Shown piece after piece: positions 11,748 through 23,590 of a stretch of DNA of 64,000 nucleotides (position 1 is the first letter of the stretch; every line of letters begins with the position of its first letter). The DNA comes from Chimonanthus salicifolius (lineage: Eukaryota; Streptophyta; Magnoliopsida; Laurales; Calycanthaceae). A program made the position numbers and the translations under genes. The stretch covers positions 31,292,869 through 31,356,868 of the forward strand of contig CM023533.1 in the NCBI GenBank assembly GCA_013350335.1, read 5' to 3'. The notes beneath the pieces were generated by a model. The model made no database searches and was not told the origin of the DNA. It was given only the letters and a program-made list of their open reading frames with translations.

Positions 11748-14700
11748 ATGGCTAGCTCTTTGGGTTACTTGTTCCTACTCTTTCTTCTTTCCACTTCTCT
11801 TATTTGCCAAAAGGCAGGAAGCTATCCTCATGCCCAAGTTGGGAGGGCATGTCCTTCCCAAGGTTATCACATGCTTTGCTTCTTTCATCTTGGGCTTGTT
11901 TTAATCTTTGTACAAAATCTCTCTCCCTCTCTGTATAGTTTTTTTTTCTGTAAATTGTTCATCTTGAGCAATTACTGGGTATTGCTAAATCAGCGAAATC
12001 TGAGTTTCTTGTGAAGGAAAGAATGTGGGTATCACCCGTTGATGTTTTACATAGGGTTTTTTTGCGGTTTCAACTTGTAAATTCAAAAAAAAAAGAAGAA
12101 GAGGTGGATAAAATGATTTTTTTTTTTCTTTTTAAAATCATAAAATCATTCACTTACTTTGCTCGGAAGTCCTTAAAACAAATGGGCTTCATTTTAGGTT
12201 TTACAAAGTAAATTAAAGTTCAGCCTGTGCATATGCTTAAATTCAGTCTAATCTCTGTTAAACTGATGAACTCATCATCAACAAACACACACACACACAT
12301 ATTTGTTCATCTGGCTCATTTTTTAGCTGTTAAGCATTTTTTCTCTTGTTTAATCACATATATGTATTTATATATAAATACTCATATAATTATAAATTAT
12401 TATATTATATTTAATTAAATCTTACTATATCTTTATTGTAACAAAACATCTCTCAGTTCACCCAATATAATAACACCTGTCTTACTCATTTGAGATTTGA
12501 AATTGAGCTTTAAAAGTGAACTTTAAACTTAAATTATTCAAATAATTCATTTTATAAACATGTCCCAATGAATAGACTTAAGACTTTTCATCGAAAGCCC
12601 AATTAAAGTCCAACTTTACACAAACTATTTATTAAGTTATTTGTTTTGTACCATAATCAAAGTGTTGTATAGGGCACGCAGCCCTTCTAAGAAATGTGTC
12701 CCACTCTGTAAGGCCCGCAAGAAAGGTAGAGTGAGATGAAGATGGAATCTATGATGGAAGTGGCCAAATTTTAGTCTTATTCATCAATCTTATGGTCTCT
12801 GATTTTACTATTTAATCTAATGATAGTTTATTAATTAAATAATTTTTGAATCAGAACACCTAATAAATCATAGTAGAGAGAATCTGTGAATTACTAAAAA
12901 AGGTAGATCTATGTTCAAAATAGTTTTGAAGATCATGTGTAACCATTGTAATACTTATCAAATTAGATGAAAGAACATTTTAATTTATTCAAGCACATAA
13001 ACTTTGCTCCAATATTAAGTGCTAGTTATAGGATAAAACTGTCATGCTACAAATAATAAGATGTTATAAAATTTATGGTGTAATTAATGACCTATTGTCA
13101 TGTAGAGCAATTCATACGTTAATTTGTCATTCCACTAATATAGAAAGTTACTAGAAATTTTCTATTTATTAATTCACCATTGTATGATCTATATGGGGAA
13201 TGATGATTAGTGGCAGCATAAATTATCTAGTGCTACAGTAGTAATATCCAAATTCGTTCACTTATGCCTCTCTATCCTTTTATTTTTTTTTCACATGAAT
13301 CAACCTGCATAAGAGTTCAATTGGACTAAGATTTAGTTTGACTTCTGTACCTCATAAAATTTGAAAAAAATCAAAACAATTTCTTTTCTTTCATTTAAAG
13401 TGACTCTAACATTAAAGGAAATCTCTCTTTTTCTTGTTATAATTATTTTAGACACGTGCTTTTTAATTTTTTCAAGATTTTTTCAATTAAATAAGACCAA
13501 GTGTTTGCATTGCACTACTATGATATAATAAAGTAGACCAAAGTGTACTAATAAGGGCATATTCGCCATTTTGTGTCATTACAGGATCCAACCGACACGG
13601 GCTGATTCTACAACACCGTTACGGACCCAATTCCATCTAGAATGACCCGGAGAAGCCTAACTCACCGTGAAATCTTCCTCCAAGACCGAAGCCGAGTCAA
13701 CTGGCTCCGGTCCCGAGTCATGAAGTCTCAATCGCCTCAACAAGTGGAGGAGGAGAGTACCATCGCCACTCGTTTGGGTAATTCGTTGGGCACTAACAAT
13801 TACATCGTGAGCGTCGGATTCGGCACGCCGGAACGACAGATGTCAGTCGAATTTGACACCGGCAGCGACCTCACTTGGATCCAGTGCCAGCCGTGCACGG
13901 GTAGATGCTACCCACAGCACGACCCGATCTTCAACCCGTCAAAGTCATCTTCTTATTCCACCATCCCATGTGACTCGGCCGAGTGCTCACAACTCGGCTC
14001 CGGCGAGTGCTCTTCTTCCACCTGCCAATACTCTGTTTTCTACTACGACGAGTCAAAAACCAGTCGGGTTGTACGCACGTGATACACTGACGATATCACC
14101 CTCCCACGTGCTTCCCAATTTCCTCTTCGGTTGTGGTCAGGACAACAATGGCACCTTCGCTCGAACAGCTGGGATACTCGGACTCGGTCGAGGTATTGAG
14201 TCATTTGTGACTCAGTCAACTAACAAATATCATGGAGTCTTTTCCTACTGCCTCCCCTCATCTGAGAAGACGACCGGATGTCTAATGTTCGGTGTCAACA
14301 AGGTCCCGACCAGACAGAGCATCCAGTACACACCACTCCGGACAAACCCGGATGGGCCGACCCTCTACTCCGTCGTCCTGAAAGGCATGAGTGTGAATAA
14401 GACGCCATTATCGATCCCTCGATCGACCTTTACCTCCGTTGCGACAATCATCGACTCTGGAACGGTCATCACACGAATACCAAAGGCTGCCCACAGTACT
14501 CTGACTTCGGCTTTCCGGCGAGCAATGTCGAATTATTCACCACCCCGACGGGTCGATGGGTTCCACACTTGCTATGACTTGAGTGGGAAGCCGGCGGTGC
14601 CGAAGATAATGCTGCATTTTGAGGGAGCGGACATGGAAGTGCCGGAGTCGGGGGTGTTCCTCATGGTGAGCGAGTCGGTCGGCTGCCTCGCTTTCGTTGC

Positions 14701-14815
14701 CAATTATGAGGTAGATGAGTTGACAATCATCGGAAACATGGTGCAGCGGACGTACGAGGTGGTGTATGATATCCCCAACAAGAGGATTGGTTTCGCCTCT
14801 GGTGGTTGTGCCTAA
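11748..14815 (+). CDS. Secreted aspartyl protease (CND41/At5g10770-like, family A1), two exons, two apparent frameshifts
   Basis: Pepsin-family protease. Exon 1 (11748-11862) encodes a signal peptide with core LFLLFLLSTSLIC. A phase-1 GT-AG intron (11863-13584) joins to exon 2 (13585-14815), giving SQGSNRHGLILQHRYGPNS, the usual prosegment motif. Catalytic motifs FDTGSDLTW (near 13850) and IIDSGTVITR (near 14450) are present, as are the plant-type Cys-rich insert (QCQPCTGRCYPQHD), FLFGCGQDNNG, GILGLGRG, CYDLSG and the C-terminal RIGFASGGCA. The expected protein is about 447 residues. The frame breaks twice, each by one extra base: around 13626-13641, where TAG follows the prosegment motif, and in the A5 run near 14055-14060, where A4 would give YDESKPVGLYARDTL. 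All catalytic residues persist on either side. It is either a pseudogene of very recent origin or an error-bearing sequence of an intact gene. Confidence 0.9.
12022..12094 (+). mobile_element. SINE family A, 3' fragment (copy 4) in protease intron 1
   Basis: Matches the 3' half of the SINE at 53458: GTGGGTATCACCCGTTGATG, GTTTTAC, GCGGTTT, then ATTCAAAAAA. The tRNA-like head is missing. Confidence 0.55.
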
Positions 14816-16498
14816 GCCTCCCATTTGAATTTGGAAGGACTACAAAGACTAGAACTTCAACGACAAATTGCTATTTTCAATCAATATAATTACTACTGAA
14901 CTCTACATTAAGTTTCAAATACTTAGTTTCTGCATAAAACCAAAGGATAGAGAGTAGAATCAAGAGCTTGATCAGTGATCATGAATGAATTGCAGAAATG
15001 TATTAAGGTGTTTATGGTTGCAGGAAGTGTAGGGTTTATTATCATGAGGAATGTTTTATCATGGTGCCTGAAACTTTGGTAATTCTCTCTTTATCCAACT
15101 TTACAAGTAAAAAAAAAAAACTATGTTGCTCCTTGTGAGTTTGATTGATGCATCGGTAATGGTTTTGCAATTCAAGTGGGTTAGAGTGATGGTTAGAAAT
15201 TCGTCTAAAGATGCTGGAATTCTGAGTTCATTTTCACTCCAACCCTAAATGGCAAGAATTTCTGGATAAGAAAGCTTAGACGTGCCTTGAGAATTAATCG
15301 AATATTTTAGGAGACTTGAAGATTGATCAAAATAGAATGCGTGTCTAAAAAACTGTATTCTTTGTTGAGTAGAAATCTAAAATTGAAATAAGTGATTGAA
15401 TTGATTTTTGGATTGAAAAGACTACTCTGTTTTAAGTGGGCTACCCTATCCTGCTTTTAGGTACATTTTGGGCTGCACCATGAGGCCTTAAGTGAGGCCC
15501 ATTAATTAAACAAATCGGGCCTAGCCTCTACCTGATTCACCATATATGGACCTATTTATTTACCTTTTCATAATCAGCAAGAAGAATTGAGGTTCTTTTT
15601 CCCCTCTTCTAATCAACCATCAATTGGAACGTGAAGGGATTATCAATATTACTGATCTCTTTCTTCCAAATAAAAAATATTCAAAAAATAAAAGAATATA
15701 AGTACGTAATACTGTATGTGCTGTATTGGGTTCGGTGTCACTATTCTATAATAGTTTATTAAATTAAATTATTAATTACAAAGTCCAGCAAAAAAGGAAT
15801 GCGGCCATGAAGATTTTGGTGGAGTCTTCTATCTTCCTCAAATTAAAATAGGTATTGCAGATTAGGAATCTACAAACAAATGGATAAACAGATACTTTGA
15901 TCCTTAAAAAATTTCAGATAAAATGGATGCTGGAAATGAAGTTATAAATTGTTCATTTCGATTTCTTAGAATTACACAATATAAGTGAGCAATATGATTA
16001 ATTTTTTCTACGCATCAGAGCCTAGTGAACCTATCTTACGTTCTTCGAATGAAATTCAATATAATTTTGTTTATAATGAAGAAATGCAAAATCCCAGCTG
16101 CCGCAAGCCATTGATATCGAGTGACAACGAGACTCAAACATAGGACCTCTAGTTCCTGAACATAAATCCATTACATTGACGGAACAACTTGGCAATGTCA
16201 CAAGCTTCAGATAAAAGCATTGCATGAAAAAGATAGTTAAATATCAGTGTTTGAATATTTGAAATTCCAAGTTACGACTCGAATCCTATAAGTCAAAAAA
16301 ACTCGAAAGAAGTTTTGTAACAGATAAAAAAAACTCATGAACTCCCTCAATTTGAAATCTGATCGAGTCTGACTTGAACTAACTAGACTGAATTTTTCCA
16401 AATTTTTAAACAAGCCATTTCAATCATCTATGATAACTTTAGAAATGAGAAAATGTAACCCTTTTTGCATGAGTTGGTAGTACATAAACAGCTTCAAA
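14816..16498. other. Intergenic spacer between convergent genes
   Basis: Contains the 3' ends of the protease (+) and the B3 gene (-). The stretch 16255-16430 has repeated ACTCGA/GAGTC words like other short degenerate elements in the window, but no clear ends. No gene is visible. Confidence 0.6.
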
Positions 16499-17066
16499 CT
16501 AGGGTTTAGAGGTAAACACAAAGTAAACTATGTTGTGACCTTGTGCAGGTCCAAAATTCCAGCCATCTCTAACGCCTCCATAAGGGAAGCCCCAAATGCT
16601 TATAATCTCACCCTTTCTCCATCCATTAGCTTCAACCACATCTGACCACTGCTTTTGCAGGATATAAACCTTGCTATTGTTAGTGGATTGTATTCTCATC
16701 TTCAACTCCAACTCCCATCTTCTTCCTTCTTCATCATGACCGGCAACTTCGATGGCTATCTTATTATAAACATCTTCTCTTTGTTCGAATGTGAGACAGC
16801 GAGCGATGCTGGTTTCGACGACATCTTTATGGATAACGAATCGATTGTAATGGCGCCTCACATCGCTCTCTGTCAATTTCTTCTTCCATAGTAGACGAAG
16901 AGGAGTCGCCTCTGTGACTCGACCACCTAGCCGATCCCACAGACCTGCGATGTCTAGGCTGATTTGGGTCCCAAGGGAAGCTCTCGTCCAACTCATTTGG
17001 ATCACCGCCGAGCTCGACGGATGCTTGAGTTGAAAGAACATCAAGGTTACTTTCCTTGTCAGCCAT
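16499..17066 (-). CDS. Small B3 DNA-binding domain protein, single exon, one apparent frameshift
   Basis: The start at 17066 (CACCATGGCTG, strong plant context) begins MADKESNLDVLSTQASVELG, an acidic N-terminus with a PWDPNQP segment. A B3 domain follows in another frame: KKKLTESDVRRHYNRFVI, an IEVAGHDEEGRRWELELKMR strand pair, YILQKQWSDVVEANGWRKG and EIISIWGF, ending FTSKP and TAG. B3 proteins of this small class are plant nuclear DNA-binding proteins of mostly unknown target. The switch from frame A to frame B needs one extra base somewhere upstream of the LTESDV motif, between about 17000 and 16890. The expected length is about 188 residues. The frame-B open reading frame alone could start at an internal Met, but its N-terminal part (LMFFQLKHPSSS) looks like an out-of-frame reading of the acidic N-terminus. 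Confidence 0.75.
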
Positions 17067-17425
17067 GGTGAAGAAGAGAGCAATGCAGTAGTAACAAGAG
17101 ATGATTAAATATAACACGCTTGTGTTAGAAAAAAAAAACCATGGAAGCAGTGGTTTAGGTGCTTCTTGTTTTGTAATTTTTGGAAATAGCAGGAACCACA
17201 TGAATTAGGATTGAATATAGTGAACCACATCTGCCTAATTTTTACACTTTCTATTTTAGGCCTATGACTGCCCTACTGTATTCCTCCACTCCTGGAAATC
17301 TTTTAAACAAAAATGACAAGGCATAAATTTATTTTAGTGTTCAAGTTACTTTTCTTTGTTTTCTCCACATTAAACTTATACGGTGCAATTTCAATTCATA
17401 TAAGTGATTTTTTTTTTTTTTTTTT

Positions 17426-17542
17426 ACGATGACTTCTTAGAACACTCGATTAATCCTTGAGACATGTAGACAGAGTGGAAATTGAACTCATGACTCACAC
17501 TTCCTCACGCGGGTTTTTAGCCATCACTCGTACCCCTTTAGA
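17426..17542 (-). mobile_element. SINE family B, copy 1
   Basis: Reads in minus orientation. The head contains a tRNA-like box B (GAGTTCAATTTCCACTC) and the body contains CTACATGTCTCAAGGATTAATCGAGTG, homologous to the copies at 20888, 44581, 45936, 49626, 50551 and 51308. An A tail appears as a T run at 17408-17425. Confidence 0.5.
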
Positions 17543-18107
17543 TATCATGTAAGTGTTGTTTGTTATCCTTTTTATGAAATTAATTTTTAAAAGAGGGATT
17601 TGAAAACCTAATTTTACATGAAAAATGTTACTTTTGTAGAAAATAAATAAGACGTTGTCTATTCGAGCAAATAGACTCTTCCTCTTTTCCCTATTAAGTT
17701 TTCTGATCTCTCCACTGACAAATAAATTACTCAGAAGAAAAAGAAAATGTTTAATATTTTATTATTTTTAAAAGGAGCCCTTATTCAACATAGGAATGAA
17801 GAATGGATTTATTTTCTTTGTTCATTACTTTTGCTGAAAAATGACAAACAACTGATGAAAAAAAAATATAGCATAGAAAATGGAACCAATTTATTTTCTT
17901 TTATGGAACAAGTGCTCTTTTTATGGAACTAATCTATTTTCTATAAGAGAGAAAATTAATGAGAAAAAAGTGAAAGATTTTTCATTTGCCAAAATAGCAC
18001 TTCATTTAATTTCAATAAAAATAAAAATTTGATGCAAACAACAAAACATTGAATTTGGACCACCTAAGACAACTAGGATTTTTAGCACATACAATATTAT
18101 ATATATC

Positions 18108-18263
18108 AAACATAAATATGTAGTTACTTCTCGCCTCAGGAAGTCAGAGATAACGGATTCAAGCTCCCGTAGCCTAACCTTGGTGTGCCTTAAGGATAGG
18201 AGTTCACCTGTGGAGGTTTTACACTGGGCATCCCGCTGTTTTCCATACATAAATTCAAAAAAA
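18108..18263 (+). mobile_element. SINE family A, copy 3
   Basis: Shares GGTGTGCCTTAAGG, TGTGGAGGTTTTAC, GGGCATCCCGC and CATAAATTCAAAAAAA with the copy at 53458. The head is degenerate. An (AT)n tract follows at 18287-18314. Confidence 0.65.
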
Positions 18264-18283
18264 TATAAACATAATTTTTTCAT

Positions 18284-18317
<34 letters not shown>

Positions 18318-20887
18318 ACAATTGTCAAACAACCACTTGGATTTGGAATTGGTATTAAAGTAAATATCTAGATTAGATAAAATATTACATTTTAAACGTA
18401 CATAAGACTTTTATCCATCTTCTATAAAATTAATGATTGGAATTGAAAGCTCAAATGGTTAGAAATAGTGTATGCCTTTGAATTTTTCTATTCTGAAAAA
18501 TCTGAAGGTTCATTTATTTATATGGTAAAACAGAGTCTAAAGTCATATTTAATTGTAATTTTTAGAAGTGATTAGATTAAACTCTAGAAAGCATATTTTG
18601 AATTAGGATAAAGAGCACTTTCTTTAAAACTGATGTTTCATTTTGAAATCTATCCAATTATAGTAAAATAAATGGGAATACAAATAGATAAAACATCAAA
18701 ATTCAATCTCATATGAAATGTTTAGCCATCTAATCAAAGTTCATAAAATTAATAATTAAAGTAGAAAAATTAAATTATTAAAAATACCAAATACTTATTT
18801 TTTTTATTAAAAAAAAAACTTTGGTAAATCTAGAATTCTACTTTCATTTTTTTTTTTTTTATGTAGAATAAGGTCTAAAACCATATTTGACATTGCCAAT
18901 GGGTTAGGTCGAATGTTGTAGCTTTTTTATAGGCGAGATGGAAATATTTTTTTTTTTCGTTATTAATATAAACTTAAACTGCTGTTCATTTAATGATTTC
19001 TCAGCACATATAAAAATGCGTTACATTGATACGGGATGCCAATATATTTGTACTGGTGCAACACAATGTATCGACTGCTACATCTCTTCGTCAGGCATCC
19101 GTCTTGACTCCATTCGAATACTTTTATGCGTTGTGGCCGATACGCTTGCGAGTACCCAGAAGTGAATTTGTATAGTCCTGACTCTGATCGAATGGTTTGG
19201 TTAGGAGGAAAGGGACTTTGCTCTGCCTGCAGGTAGGAATCCTTCTCGGCCATCCGATAAAATTCCTCCTCAATAGCTGGCTCTGTTTCTTCCCACTGCC
19301 AACCATGTGCTTACTGCTCTCTTGGCCTAACCTCAGTCTGAATCCATTATTATTTGGGTCAGTTTAAACCTGAATTATTTATTGATTGAGTTGAAATTTT
19401 CACTTAAATCTGATAGAACTAGGTAGGATATTTTAATCAAATTGGTGGGTCACGTCTAGAATTGCCTCTGTGGGTGGATTTGAATCAAGCTGGTAGACCC
19501 ATTTGGAAAGCCCTGACCAGGTTCTTAAGTGATAAAAGAAAGAATAACTCATCTTCTTTCTTTTTTGATTACTGTGTAAGACCGAATCTATTCAATTTCT
19601 AAAAAGGATTACTAATTCTTAACATTTCGAAGAATCCATCATCAGTGGTTGTGAATAACTGACTTTTTCAATCTTTTCGAACTTAGTTTCATAGGAGCAA
19701 GTCAGAAAGCGGTGGGCCTGAGCGCCAGAGGATGGACCAAATTTTTTTTATTAACTTTTAAACAATAGGCAGCGGCACATGTAAATAAACAGTCCATATG
19801 TATGAAATGAAAGAGAAGAATAAAAAAAAAAAAAAAAACCAAATTTGAGGCCAAGATTTGTGAACAGAACACGTTCATGAAATTGAAGCAAATAGTGGGT
19901 GCACCATTATATGATCATATTACCCAAATCAGTCTACTGAGTTGTGGTGGTTGTAATTTGAGAAAATAAATGGACAATTAAGTAAAGTTCAATTCATGGT
20001 CCACATTAGTTGCTGAAAATAGTGTTGAAAGTCTTAATGTTTTATCACGGGACATGTTTCATATATGTTCAACGAATGGCTAAGATTTCATGCTTGCTCT
20101 AATCAAATTTTGACAGGGTAAAGGTGCAAGGTCAGTGTCATGCCCGGAGAATTCATTTTTGAGAAACCAAACCTTTTGGTTCAATGTAACAGATTCAATT
20201 GGATTGGAGGCAAGGTTTTAAATATCAAACTCGAAAGAGATCAAGTCTGAGTTCAACTCAGATTCACACGAATTCTATTTAGGAATAGGGTCAAAATAAT
20301 AGGACTCAATCAAGTTATAATAGAACTCGATTGTATCGGGCAAGACTGAGTATGAGTTCACTTAGACTCAGCAGATTTTTAAAACCCCTGATTGGCTTGT
20401 ACCTTAGAGGAGGAATGATTAAATGAGTTTGACCCTATGGTAACTTAAAGTAAGGCATAGTTTAGTTTTACATGTGGGTCTACTTTTAGTCAAAGAAAGC
20501 TTTTAGATCTTAATATCTTCTTGTAATTGTTAATGTGCTCCAATATCAATCATCAAAGAGAACCATTCACAGTTAGATTGAAATACATCATGATATATGG
20601 TGGATTGAAAGACTATAGTATATCTAAATCCAATAGGAATCGGGCCTTGTGAATAAATGATTTTGCAAATTATAAAAATATTTTTCAACAATGTTTTCAT
20701 TAGTTAACAATAAAAAGTATACCATCCAAATTTGAACCATAAATGATGCTGAAAAAGAATTGATAGATATTAATTTTATGACCTGATAGCAATCTATACA
20801 GTCACTTTTTCAAAGTACCAATAAAAGTGAAAAAAAAAAAAAGAAAAAAAGAAAAAAAATCCTTTGCAATCATTTTTTAAGTAGGAG

Positions 20888-21045
20888 AGTGATCATTTTA
20901 ACTCGATTAATTCTTTGAGTATGTGCAAACTTCTCATTCCCATACATACTGGGTAAACAACTAAGAAAAGTGACTCAGAAGGGTGTTGAGCGTGACTTGA
21001 ATTCGAGACTTCCTTTTATAAAGAGAGCTTGATAATTTTGATCTT
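20888..21045 (-). mobile_element. SINE family B, copy 2
   Basis: Minus-orientation copy with AACTCGATTAATTCTTTGAG, GTGCAAACTTCTCATTCCC, CATACATACTGGGTAA and a box-B-like GACTTGAATTCGAGACTTC, all shared with the other family-B copies. Confidence 0.6.
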
Positions 21046-21653
21046 CAATGGTCCGTGTCAGCAATCTTGGACTCATTTTTTATGAGTTGACATTTTTTTA
21101 CATTTAAACAGTAAATCATTTATTGTTTGCAAAGAACCCCAGTTGGAGAAATGCAACCACTTTCCAATTGTAATTTAATCGTATGCAATGGTTTGAAAAT
21201 AAGATTTACGAGGAAGACTTGGTGAGGAAACAGGCATTCACCAAAATCTTAGAGGTAATTTGTCATTTATTTTTTAGTAATGTTATTTGATACATTCAAT
21301 AAACTTCGACATCACGTTAGATCATAAAATATTGATATTTATTAATTTATTTTATCAAAAATATATTTTTACAAAAAAAAGAAGAAGAATGAGATGCTGT
21401 GTGAATGAGAGAAATCTGTCGTATGCTTTATTCTTCACTTTCTATAAGCAAAAATACCTTATTTCACCAAAGAAGAAAGAAGACTCCTACGATTTATTCT
21501 TCACTTTCTATAAGGTTGGAAATGACAAAAATGCCTCAACTGTTATGAGACAAAGAAAATTAAAATTCTCTTTTCCTTCACATTTTTTTTTTTCATTCTC
21601 AAATTCTCAAATTCTAAGAGCATTTGGAGAAGAATGATAACTTTTTGACTTTC

Positions 21654-21985
21654 TCTTAGGATCTTGGCTATTCTGTCTAAAAGACTAATCTATTAGATGG
21701 AGTGACCCAAGTCTTTTATAAATCCCTTAAATTTTCCTCTACACTTTCAATTGAGGCTTGTTCGCAACCATCCCTAATAATTCCCCTTTGAACAAGGCCA
21801 GTCAACTCATCCGCCTAAGAGATCCCCTGAGTTCACATGAGGTAGCTTAATACCTGACTGATACCACTTGTTAGGACCTTTGATATCCAACCTAAAAGAT
21901 CAGCCTGTTAGGTGGAGTGACTATAAGTCCTTCATAAATTCCTAAATCTCCTTCTACATTCATCTTTACTACTATAGTAAGCTCA
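21654..21985 (-). mobile_element. TRIM-like family 2, copy c with intact primer-binding site
   Basis: Two related LTR-like units (21654-about 21779 and 21869-about 21985), each containing a RATCWRYCTRTTAGRTGGAGTGAC-type core, flank an 89-bp internal part. On the minus strand, TGGTATCAG (complement of 21858-21866) lies two bases from the LTR end, matching the initiator-methionine tRNA primer site of plant Copia and TRIM elements. No coding region. Confidence 0.65.
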
Positions 21986-22756
21986 GAAATACTTGTGCAA
22001 TGTTGGAAACCATCGACTTACTGGATAGCGATCCCCTCGTCTCCTCTCCTGTCTCATATGCGACCAATATTCACATCACTAGGTTGAACTTTGTCGAGCC
22101 ATTCAGTTTCTGTAAGCTTAAAACTAGTCAAGCCACAGTCTGAGTGCACCCACGGAAAACTTTGAGAAGGGTTTTGAAAAGCCCAAACTACACAAAAGCC
22201 TCCATCCAATTCCAAACTGGTGACAGGTGATGTGATTGTTCCCAGAAGTTTCTTCAACATTTGGAAATGTATCTGTCGTGACTGAGAATGCAAGATTGAA
22301 TCACTTGAAATTCAAAAGTTAAGATCTGCTACTTAGAGCATTCTCTGCAAGTTCTCTCACTCAAGGTAATCTCTTTTCATTTTGTATTCAAATTTGGATT
22401 GGATGTACTCAATTCTAAAATTAATGAATATCCTTTTTTAATCATTCAAAATCAATGCACAAATGATAGGTTTTAGCAGGATGATGCCCTAAGCAGTGCT
22501 CGCATGTCTTAGTTGTTGTGAAGAGCTTCCATAATTCCAATCATTCTTCCAAGGGACAAAATGTATAGGGTGATCACATTAAATACAATCCTCTCTTGAA
22601 ACCATTAAATACTGCAGTGGACTAGTGACACTGAACCACGTATCCATAGTTATGGTACTGGATAAGTTTAAAAGTTTTATACTTGTATATAATGTTTTTT
22701 TTTTAAATAATTTCATTGAATGATTCTAATTTTGATTTTTAAATATCTGAAAAACA

Positions 22757-22924
22757 ATGATAAATAGAGATACAATTTTATCAACTTCAATTCATTCTTA
22801 ACTTAACGAAGGTGACTTTTTAGGAATACTATGTGTGTGTATGATAAATAGAGATACAATTTTATCAACTTCAATTCATTCTTAATTTAATGAAGGTGAC
22901 TTTTTAGGAATACTATATGTGTAT
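22757..22924. repeat. 84-bp tandem duplication, two copies
   Basis: Units 22757-22840 and 22841-22924 differ at only a few positions (for example ACTTAACG against ATTTAATG). The high identity indicates a recent local duplication. Confidence 0.9.
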
Positions 22925-23038
22925 AAATCTTTGAAAACCATCCCAATCTTATAATAAAAGTGACCACCAGATAGAAATTTCACCTAAGAAGCACCTTATC
23001 GAATGAAGGGCTAAACCTAAAACCCCCAATAGGGGGGG

Positions 23039-23066
23039 AGAGAGAGAGAGAGAGAGAGAGAGAGAA
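23039..23066. repeat. (GA)n microsatellite downstream of the AVT6 stop
   Basis: About 14 GA units preceded by a G run. It lies about 115 bases past the stop on the transcribed minus strand, probably in the 3' UTR as (TC)n. Confidence 0.9.
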
Positions 23067-23181
23067 CATTATGTCAACCATAAAGATGTCTACATTTTTC
23101 ATAACTACATTGATGAAATGGAACAAGAACTGAAGCCAAACATTGCAACCAACATGGAGATACAAACATAATTACCAAAGT

Positions 23182-23540
23182 TTATGCACGGGGCGAGACC
23201 GGGCTCTTCTTGAAAAGGGAGTATGCATCACTGTAAATCGCCACCAAACTTGAGAACACAGCAAGGACAATCATTAGAACAGATAGGATTTTGTCCCTCT
23301 TTGTTGCTATTCCATGTGTATCCCTAAAAAGCAGGGAGAAATTTTTTCAGGCATTACAGGAATTGAATAAGATCTTAAAGATGGAAAGTGTGCTCAGACA
23401 GAAAATAGCACATGGAATATGTAGCAGAAAGCATCTGAAAGATAATCAATTCTCATTGTCTATCTGATAAGAACGATGTTGCCCTAATGTATGAGCTGTT
23501 TTGACTTTAGTAAATTGGAATCATCATCAACAACAGAAGC

Positions 23541-23590
<50 letters not shown>

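Larger units (their letters stand above)
17067..23035. other. Intergenic spacer with SINE and TRIM remnants
   Basis: Holds the B3 promoter side, SINE copies (17426, 18108, 20888), a TRIM-like element (21654) and an 84-bp tandem duplication. A minus-strand open frame of 87 codons (19253-18990) is unassigned. 20213-20386 begins GGTTTTAAATATC and ends GATTTTTAAAACC, possible short TIRs, with GAGTC-type internal words. I see nothing else. Confidence 0.6.

Noticed and set aside
11748..12014. Stand-alone 88-residue secreted peptide
   Set aside because: Only the first 38 codons are coding; the reading continues into the intron. It is exon 1 of the protease.
13642..14082. Separate 146-residue aspartyl protease starting at Met 13642
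   Set aside because: The prosegment motif HRYGPNS lies just upstream in another frame and joins by splicing to the signal-peptide exon at 11748. The Met is internal to one frame-broken gene.
18990..19253. 87-residue minus-strand open frame starting MAEKDSYLQAEQSPF
   Set aside because: Reasonable composition, but no domain I recognise, no promoter or splice context, and a neighbouring frame is equally open. Left unassigned.
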